Of a stretch of 10,728 nt of DNA, positions 6,720-10,728 are shown one piece after another. Under the pieces are notes generated by a model that was not told the origin of the DNA, did not search any database, and worked only from the letters and a program-made list of their open reading frames with translations. Position 1 is the stretch's first letter. Each line of letters starts with the position of its first letter. The translations under genes and the position numbers were made by a program. The stretch is from positions 1 to 10,728 of the forward strand of contig PXSD01000036.1 in the NCBI GenBank assembly GCA_003023165.1, written 5' to 3'. Source of the stretch: Halobacteriales archaeon QS_9_67_15. GTDB lineage: Archaea > Halobacteriota > Halobacteria > Halobacteriales > Haloarculaceae.

Positions 6720-7284
6720 CGGGACGGACGCGCCGGCGTCGACGCCGACGGACACGCCGGGCGGTGGCACCGACACGCCGGGTGGCGGGGACGCGGCGAC
6801 GACTGCGGCCCCAGAGGAAGGTGGTGGCATCTCTCCGACGGCACTGGGTATCGGCGCAGTGATCCTGGCACTCGGTGGCGGTGGACTACTCTACAGCCGG
6901 TTCATTGCCGGTGGGTCCGAGGAGGACGGTCCGGACTCGGACCAGGGAGCCGCTGCAGGCACGTCGCAGGGCACGGACGACGGCGGCGACGGCGGTGAGC
7001 GGTCGGGGGCCACCGAAACGACGGAACCCGCCACCGACGAAAACGAGGACGTGCAGTCGGCCCAGACTGTCGTCGAAGGGTCGGAGAGCGCCGACGAGAC
7101 CGGCGGCGAGGCCGACGACGCCGACGCCGACGCCGGCGACGACGCGGACGCTGAAAGCGACGACGTGAGTGACACTGACGCGGAGGCCGAGTCCGGCGCA
7201 GCGAACACTGATTCCGATACGGACACGGACGACCAGCCCGGGTCGGGCGACGGTGCGGAGGGCCAGTCGTCCGAAGACACGTAG
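6679..7284 (+). CDS. Stalk, membrane anchor and acidic tail of the propeller protein (3' fragment)
   Basis: This frame encodes 201 residues from the ATG at 6679, but that ATG is probably an internal codon of the gene beginning at 5445, because no TATA element or ribosome binding site stands before it. Residues 1-50 are a Thr/Pro/Gly/Asp linker with a tandem TDTPGGG repeat. Residues 51-73 (ISPTALGIGAVILALGGGGLLYS) form one transmembrane helix. Residues 77-201 are an extremely acidic low-complexity tail of Asp, Glu, Ser, Thr, Ala and Gly. With the N-terminal Tat signal, the propeller would face outside and the tail should be cytoplasmic. Stalk plus C-terminal anchor is a common haloarchaeal way of holding an exported domain; a tail of about 125 residues after the anchor is less usual. 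If translated alone it would be a small signal-less membrane protein with no recognisable function. Confidence 0.65.
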   Translation: MPTDEATGTDTAGSGTDAPASTPTDTPGGGTDTPGGGDAATTAAPEEGGGISPTALGIGAVILALGGGGLLYSRFIAGGSEEDGPDSDQGAAAGTSQGTDDGGDGGERSGATETTEPATDENEDVQSAQTVVEGSESADETGGEADDADADAGDDADAESDDVSDTDAEAESGAANTDSDTDTDDQPGSGDGAEGQSSEDT

Positions 7285-7299
7285 GACAGTCGACAGTCG

Positions 7300-7324
7300 G
7301 TTCCGGAGACGGAACGCCTTTTGG
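7300..7324 (+). promoter_or_regulatory. Hairpin with T tract overlapping the aldo/keto reductase promoter
   Basis: GTTCCG (7300-7305) pairs with CGGAAC (7310-7315) around a GAGA loop, followed by CCTTTTGG (7317-7324). The T tract could end the upstream transcript, and it is also the best TATA candidate for the ATG at 7346, about 26 bases downstream. A 7-base tandem duplication (GACAGTC, 7285-7291 and 7292-7298) lies just before. Which role applies is not clear. Confidence 0.4.
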
Positions 7325-7345
7325 TCGCTCTCCCGTGGATCGGGT

Positions 7346-8185
7346 ATGTCTCAGGAATCACTGACGCCCGAGAGCGTGCCGCGGGCCAACGGCATGCCGA
7401 TGCTCGGAATCGGAACCTGGCAGAACGAGGACCCCGACCAGTGCGCAGAGAGCGTCCGGACGGCGCTGGAGACGGGGTATCGACACGTCGACACGGCACA
7501 GGCCTACGGCAACGAAGCCGCCGTCGGCGGCGGGATCGCCGCGGCCGACGTTTCCCGAGAGGACGTCTTCCTCGCGACGAAGGTCTGGATCGACCGCCTC
7601 GACCACGACGGCGTCGTCGAGAGCACAGAGGAGAGTCTGGAGAAACTGGGGGTCGACACGCTCGACCTGCTGTACGTCCACTGGCCGTCGCGGACCTACG
7701 ACCCCGAAGAGACGCTCCCCGCGCTCGAATCGCTGAAAGACCGCGGACTCGTTGACCGCATCGCCGTCTCGAACTTCGAGCCACACCACATCGACGAGGC
7801 TCGCGAGATCCTCGACGGACCGATCTTCGCGAACCAGGTCGAGATGCACCCGCTCCTCCAGCAGGCGGAACTCCGGGAGTACGCCGCCGAGGCGGACATC
7901 GAACTGGTGGCCTACTCGCCGCTGATCCGCGGTCGCGTCTTCGACGTGCCCGAACTGACCGCGGTCGCGGAGAAACACGGCGTCAGCGAGGCGCAGGTCT
8001 CGCTGGCCTGGCTCCGAGAGAAAGGCGTGACCGCCATCCCGAAGGCCACGAGCGAAGCGCACATCCGCGACAACTGGGAGAGCGCGGCGCTGACCCTGGA
8101 CGACGAGGACGTGGCGACCATCGACGCGATCGACGAGACCGACCGCCAGATCGACCCCGGATTCGGCCCGGACGCCTGGGACTGA
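7346..8185 (+). CDS. Aldo/keto reductase
   Basis: A complete 279-residue NADPH-dependent aldo/keto reductase, a cytoplasmic TIM-barrel enzyme that interconverts carbonyls and alcohols. The catalytic tetrad is visible: D49 and Y54 in HVDTAQAYGNE, K79 in LATKVW and H112 in YVHWP. The C-terminal cofactor-binding segment is IPKATSEAHIRDN at 231-243. The sequence is closest in style to the AKR5-type prokaryotic enzymes (2,5-diketogluconate or methylglyoxal reductases), but the substrate cannot be read from the sequence. The ATG at 7346 is chosen because it gives the normal family N-terminus, about 20 residues before the first barrel strand, and has a T-rich element about 26 bases upstream; the open frame before it overlaps the acidic tail of the preceding gene. 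It is probably transcribed alone. Nothing links it functionally to its neighbours. Confidence 0.92.
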   Translation: MSQESLTPESVPRANGMPMLGIGTWQNEDPDQCAESVRTALETGYRHVDTAQAYGNEAAVGGGIAAADVSREDVFLATKVWIDRLDHDGVVESTEESLEKLGVDTLDLLYVHWPSRTYDPEETLPALESLKDRGLVDRIAVSNFEPHHIDEAREILDGPIFANQVEMHPLLQQAELREYAAEADIELVAYSPLIRGRVFDVPELTAVAEKHGVSEAQVSLAWLREKGVTAIPKATSEAHIRDNWESAALTLDDEDVATIDAIDETDRQIDPGFGPDAWD

Positions 8186-8291
8186 CCAGCGCGTCCGCCG
8201 GTCGAACGAGAGACGACGATCTCGCCGATCCTGTTAGATAGGGGACCTGTCGTCCGCGAATACCGCCAGTGGTCCGGCGAGCAACAGAAGG

Positions 8292-8298
8292 GATATAC
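8292..8298 (+). promoter_or_regulatory. TATA element of the membrane protein gene
   Basis: GATATAC is centred about 28 bases before the ATG at 8323 and has no Shine-Dalgarno site after it, consistent with a leaderless transcript. It supports the start at 8323 over the in-frame upstream ATG at 8269. Confidence 0.6.
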
Positions 8299-8322
8299 AG
8301 GGGGCTCGCAAAACGACCGGGT

Positions 8323-9075
8323 ATGTCCGTCGGGAACCGGCAGGGGGTCGTCGAAGCGGTCCGCTTCGACCTGAACAAGTTCCACGAGACGTGGATGGAG
8401 TTGCTCTACCCGCGACAGCGGGGCGCGAGCGACACCGTCCTGGGGAAGTGGCAACCGCAGACCACCCGAGAGAAGCTCACGTACAACGTCTGGGCCGCGC
8501 TCGGAGCGCTCGTCGTCGCAGTGCTCTATCCGCTCGCGCTCATCGGCGTCGTCGTCCGCTTTCACGCCCGGAAGATCGACGTCTCGGTCCAGAAACTCGG
8601 CGCAGTCGGCGTCGTCCTGCTGACGGTCCTCGTCTGGGGCGGCCTCTCCGCGCTCGTCGAGTTCCGGCTGCAAGCACAGTTCTCCTCGCGGGAGGCGAAC
8701 GCGATCATCGCCGCCAGCCTCGTCGCCATCCTCTCGTCGGCCCTGGCGGTGCTTTTCCGGAGCGTCGGCGGCCGAATCACGACCGTCGTCTTCGCCTACC
8801 CGTTCGGGATGACGGCCATCTTCCTGCCGCCGGTCGTCGCCGCCCTCGTCTCGGACGACATCGCACAGTTCAGCATCGTCTACGCCGAAGAGATCGCGGA
8901 GCTGGCGCGCGCGCAGGTCCTCGAACCGGTGGGGCTCAGAGACGAGTTCGCCGACCGGTTCGACATGACCGAGTTCGCCTACGCCCTCATCTGGGTCGGG
9001 ATCTCCGTCCCGCTCGGCTGGTTGCTCGGCACGACTGTCGCGCTGGCCGACTTCATCCGGCCGACCGGCGAGTGA
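8323..9075 (+). CDS. Five-helix integral membrane protein of unknown function
   Basis: A 250-residue protein I do not recognise. Residues 1-55 are soluble and rather charged, with aromatic residues (FHETWMELLYPRQR at 20-33). They are followed by about five hydrophobic segments: roughly 57-80, 92-113, 125-145, 152-177 and 220-245. Between helices 4 and 5 there is an acidic soluble loop of about 40 residues (178-219: DDIAQFSIVYAEEIAELARAQVLEPV and onward). Arg/Lys/His-rich junctions after helix 1 (RFHARK) and helix 3 (FRSVGGR) suggest those loops face the cytoplasm. There is no signal peptide, transporter signature or catalytic motif that I can identify. The start at 8323 gives a clean N-terminus and fits the TATA box 28 bases upstream; starting at 8269 would place the promoter inside the gene. 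It ends 40 bases from the convergent gene to the right. Confidence 0.8.
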   Translation: MSVGNRQGVVEAVRFDLNKFHETWMELLYPRQRGASDTVLGKWQPQTTREKLTYNVWAALGALVVAVLYPLALIGVVVRFHARKIDVSVQKLGAVGVVLLTVLVWGGLSALVEFRLQAQFSSREANAIIAASLVAILSSALAVLFRSVGGRITTVVFAYPFGMTAIFLPPVVAALVSDDIAQFSIVYAEEIAELARAQVLEPVGLRDEFADRFDMTEFAYALIWVGISVPLGWLLGTTVALADFIRPTGE

Positions 9076-9115
9076 CCGGTCGGCGCTTAACTCTCACGTG
9101 CGTCCCGGCGTCGGT

Positions 9116-9784
9116 CTACAGCACCGACGGCGGGTCGACCGACATCGATTCCGGAGCGGAGCCGTCCTCGTCGGCGACTGCCATCGTCCCCGTCCGTGCA
9201 GAGTCGACGAGGACGGTCGCCTCGGCGCGGATCGGCGCGAGCACGCCCGCGACGACCGTCCCGGGATCGGTCAGCGGCGTCCGAACCGCGACCTCGTCAC
9301 CGTCGTCGATGTCGCACTCTGCGACGACGCGCTCGCTCGCGTCGAGCAGTCGCTCGTGAGTGAACGTCTCCTCGGCGGCAGCGAGGAGTGACTCGTCCGG
9401 TCTGACGACGTCCGGTGGCATCGTCGGGTTCTCGCTCCACATCTCGGCCTCGAAGTGGGCGACTTCGGGGTCCTCGGAGACGTCGCCGTAGACGAGCGTC
9501 TTCGTCCCCGGTCCAGCGCCGTAGGCGTCGGCTCGCTCGGCCGGGACCACGAGCGCCTTGGCGTCAGTCGCGTCAGACGGGTCGAATCGCGCGGTCGCAC
9601 CGAGCAAGCCGGCACCGAAGAGCGCGAGCAGGGGCGACGGTGACAGCGACTCGCCGGCGTCGATACCGACGGTCGCGCCGCCGCGGACTCCGTAGTGGCG
9701 CAGGAGGTTGCCCGTCTTCCACGCGTTCGTGCAGAACTTCTCGTAACTGTAGGAGCCGGCGCGGCTGTCCGTCCGGACCGCCAA
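9116..9784 (-). CDS. Short AMP-ligase-like protein without catalytic motifs
   Basis: A 222-residue acidic protein, from a TTG start, resembling only the N-terminal part of the acyl-CoA synthetase/AMP-ligase (ANL) superfamily. Residues 11-70 (YSYEKFCTNAWKTGNLLRHYGV, then LLALFGAGLLGATARFDP) match the substrate-binding subdomain pattern. Residues 140-196 (TFTHERLLDASERVVAECDI, then VVAGVLAPIRAEATVLVD) look like a second copy. The Ser/Thr/Gly-rich AMP-binding loop, the YGxTE motif and the C-terminal lysine domain are all absent, and the length is under half that of an active enzyme, so it is probably not a ligase; a regulatory or partner-binding role is a guess. The start is uncertain: a TATA box points to an ATG at 9794, but that ATG is one base out of frame (removing one base would give MDVLAVRTDSR). 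Either TTG at 9784 is used or there is an indel. Confidence 0.7.
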   Translation of the reverse strand: MAVRTDSRAGSYSYEKFCTNAWKTGNLLRHYGVRGGATVGIDAGESLSPSPLLALFGAGLLGATARFDPSDATDAKALVVPAERADAYGAGPGTKTLVYGDVSEDPEVAHFEAEMWSENPTMPPDVVRPDESLLAAAEETFTHERLLDASERVVAECDIDDGDEVAVRTPLTDPGTVVAGVLAPIRAEATVLVDSARTGTMAVADEDGSAPESMSVDPPSVL

Positions 9785-9816
9785 TAACGTCCATAGCGGC
9801 GCTTCGGCTGGTACCG

Positions 9817-9822
9817 ATAAAA
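9817..9822 (-). promoter_or_regulatory. TATA element of the AMP-ligase-like gene
   Basis: On the minus strand TTTTAT lies within CCCCTTTTATCGG, centred about 26 bases before the ATG at 9794 and about 36 before the TTG at 9784. The spacing fits a leaderless start at the ATG, which makes the frame disagreement there noteworthy. Confidence 0.55.
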
Positions 9823-9878
9823 GGGGCGTGACCCGCTATTGGGCGTCTCTGCGCTGAGTCGCGAATGCCTGCAGTCGG

Positions 9879-9891
9879 GACACAGTGTGTC
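9879..9891. promoter_or_regulatory. Short palindrome upstream of the AMP-ligase-like gene
   Basis: GACACA and TGTGTC flank a single central base, forming a 13-base dyad about 60 bases upstream of the TATA element. It could be an operator. The remaining 210-base gap (9785-9994) contains no credible gene. Confidence 0.3.
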
Positions 9892-9994
9892 TACGGTATT
9901 TCGTCCGGATGAATCCCCTTGACCGGTGTACAGTACCGCTGCGAATGTACCAGAGATGTTGTAGCAACCAAGTCGGATACCCTTCTGGCCGGTA

Positions 9995-10570
9995 CTATGT
10001 CGTGTTTGCCTGCTCAAACGGGATATCTTCCAGCGGCGACTCATGACCAACGTGCACTTCCAACTCCACGTCTAAACCATCTCTTGCCGCCAGAACAGCC
10101 GCCCAAGCCCGATGATTTCCGTCGAGGATCACTGGTGGCCAGAATTCCTCGTATTGTCGGACGATGATCGCACCGAACCCATGATCGGGGAACTGTCGAC
10201 GTAGGATTGAAATCTTCTCGACAAAGCCTGGGAGTTCATCGTCGAACTCCCCGGCTTGTAGTCTCTCGACGGCACCAGCGAGCGTTTTGCCACCAGTCAG
10301 CCAGTTGCATCCAATGCTGGGGTAAGGGTCAAACTTCCCGAGTTCGGAACCGCTCACGATGAATGTCGTCCACTCTGGCGCGCTGAATGTCGCATACTGG
10401 ACTGGTTCATCATACGTCGATTTGAGTTCAGAGACAAGTCGCTCTCTGTCCCAGCCAGAGATATCGGCGGCAGGATACTCTTCTTTCTGAGCCTCACGGA
10501 GTATCCACTGGCGAAGTACCTCCGTAATATTCAATTGAGTCCGTTTCTGTCGATAGCGAATCGAAGACAC
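9995..10570 (-). CDS. Orphan ParB/Srx-fold-like protein with DGNHR motif
   Basis: A 191-residue soluble protein. Residues 134-166 (AIIVRQYEEFWPPVILDGNHRAWAAVLAARDG) match the ParB/sulfiredoxin-like nucleotide-binding core, in which D-G-x-H-R (here 150-154) contacts phosphates. Residues 1-130 carry no recognisable domain but include a polar helical start (RQKRTQLNITEVLRQWILREAQ) and a WTTFIVSGSELG segment that may give a substrate pocket. No helix-turn-helix or CTP-switch region typical of chromosomal ParB is evident, and there is no ParA neighbour, so partitioning is unlikely; members of this fold include nucleases, NTPases and kinase-like enzymes. The start is GTG at 10570, the only plausible start because an in-frame stop lies at 10586-10588. 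No strong TATA box is seen. Sampled lines of the gene are about 45-63% GC against 75% for a sampled line of korB, with less codon bias, suggesting recent acquisition. Confidence 0.75.
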   Translation of the reverse strand: MSSIRYRQKRTQLNITEVLRQWILREAQKEEYPAADISGWDRERLVSELKSTYDEPVQYATFSAPEWTTFIVSGSELGKFDPYPSIGCNWLTGGKTLAGAVERLQAGEFDDELPGFVEKISILRRQFPDHGFGAIIVRQYEEFWPPVILDGNHRAWAAVLAARDGLDVELEVHVGHESPLEDIPFEQANTT

Positions 10571-10643
10571 TGTACTTGAGCGAACTTAACTCACTCCACC
10601 GCATAACGATTTCGGCGCAGCGCTAGACGGAATTCCTGTACTG

Positions 10644-10720
10644 AGCATCCGCGCGAAGACGAAGCGAACGAGTGCTCGTCAGAGCTCCGCTCCGACGGTG
10701 TTTTCACCTATGTTTTTGCC
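10644..10720 (-). repeat. Dispersed repeat element, copy B (inverted)
   Basis: Read on the minus strand, this begins with a block matching copy A (3841-3860) at 18 of 20 bases, passes through a GC-rich middle containing TCGCTTCG, and ends with GCGGATGCT (10644-10652). It lies upstream of the ParB-like gene. The element probably continues past the window edge, where copy A has its hairpin. Confidence 0.55.
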
Positions 10721-10728
10721 GGCGGGTC

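Noticed and set aside
7080..7230. Possible tandem DNA repeat array in the acidic tail
   Set aside because: The GACGCCGAC-type repetition simply encodes Asp/Ala/Glu low complexity; unit length and phase are irregular, so it is not a CRISPR or minisatellite.
9919..10167. 82-codon plus-strand open frame
   Set aside because: It overlaps the 3' end of the ParB-like gene in antisense and has no domain, promoter or ribosome binding site.
1..10728. tRNA, rRNA, CRISPR array or insertion sequence
   Set aside because: I saw no cloverleaf, conserved rRNA stretch, regular repeat-spacer pattern or transposase-like protein in any frame.

Overview
The window is almost certainly haloarchaeal (Halobacteria) chromosome. 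Most of it is very GC-rich. The predicted proteins are strongly acidic. Most genes start at or very close to a transcription start, with an A/T-rich TATA element about 25-28 bases upstream of the ATG and no ribosome binding site, which is the usual leaderless arrangement in haloarchaea. The exported protein carries a twin-arginine signal, again typical of halophiles. The genus cannot be fixed from this sequence alone.

Layout. Positions 1-22 are probably the first codons of a leftward gene cut by the window edge. A small FAD/NAD(P)-binding oxidoreductase of the ferredoxin-NADP reductase type (222-851, minus) is divergent from a two-gene operon, korA-korB (1146-3784), encoding a 2-oxoacid:ferredoxin oxidoreductase, most likely the 2-oxoglutarate enzyme. 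Kor makes reduced ferredoxin during the TCA cycle, and the divergent flavoprotein could use it, although that link is inference. After korB there is a T tract, a strong hairpin and a repeat element, then a geranylgeranyl-reductase-family flavoprotein (4139-5368). Next comes a Tat-exported seven-repeat beta-propeller protein (5445 onward). Its stalk, membrane anchor and acidic tail lie in the +1 frame (6679-7284), so a single-base frameshift near 6669-6672 splits what looks like one 612-residue protein. An aldo/keto reductase (7346-8185) and a five-helix membrane protein of unknown function (8323-9075) follow.

On the minus strand at the right are a short, catalytically empty protein that looks like two copies of the N-terminal segment of acyl-CoA synthetases (9116-9784), and an orphan protein with a ParB/Srx-like DGNHR motif (9995-10570). 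The ParB-like gene sits in DNA clearly poorer in GC than its neighbours, suggesting it was acquired. The last 80 bases hold a second, inverted copy of the repeat found after korB.

No RNA gene, insertion sequence or CRISPR array was seen, and no clearly novel multi-gene system. The best leads are the frameshifted propeller protein, the duplicated ANL-like protein, the low-GC ParB-like orphan and the small dispersed repeats.
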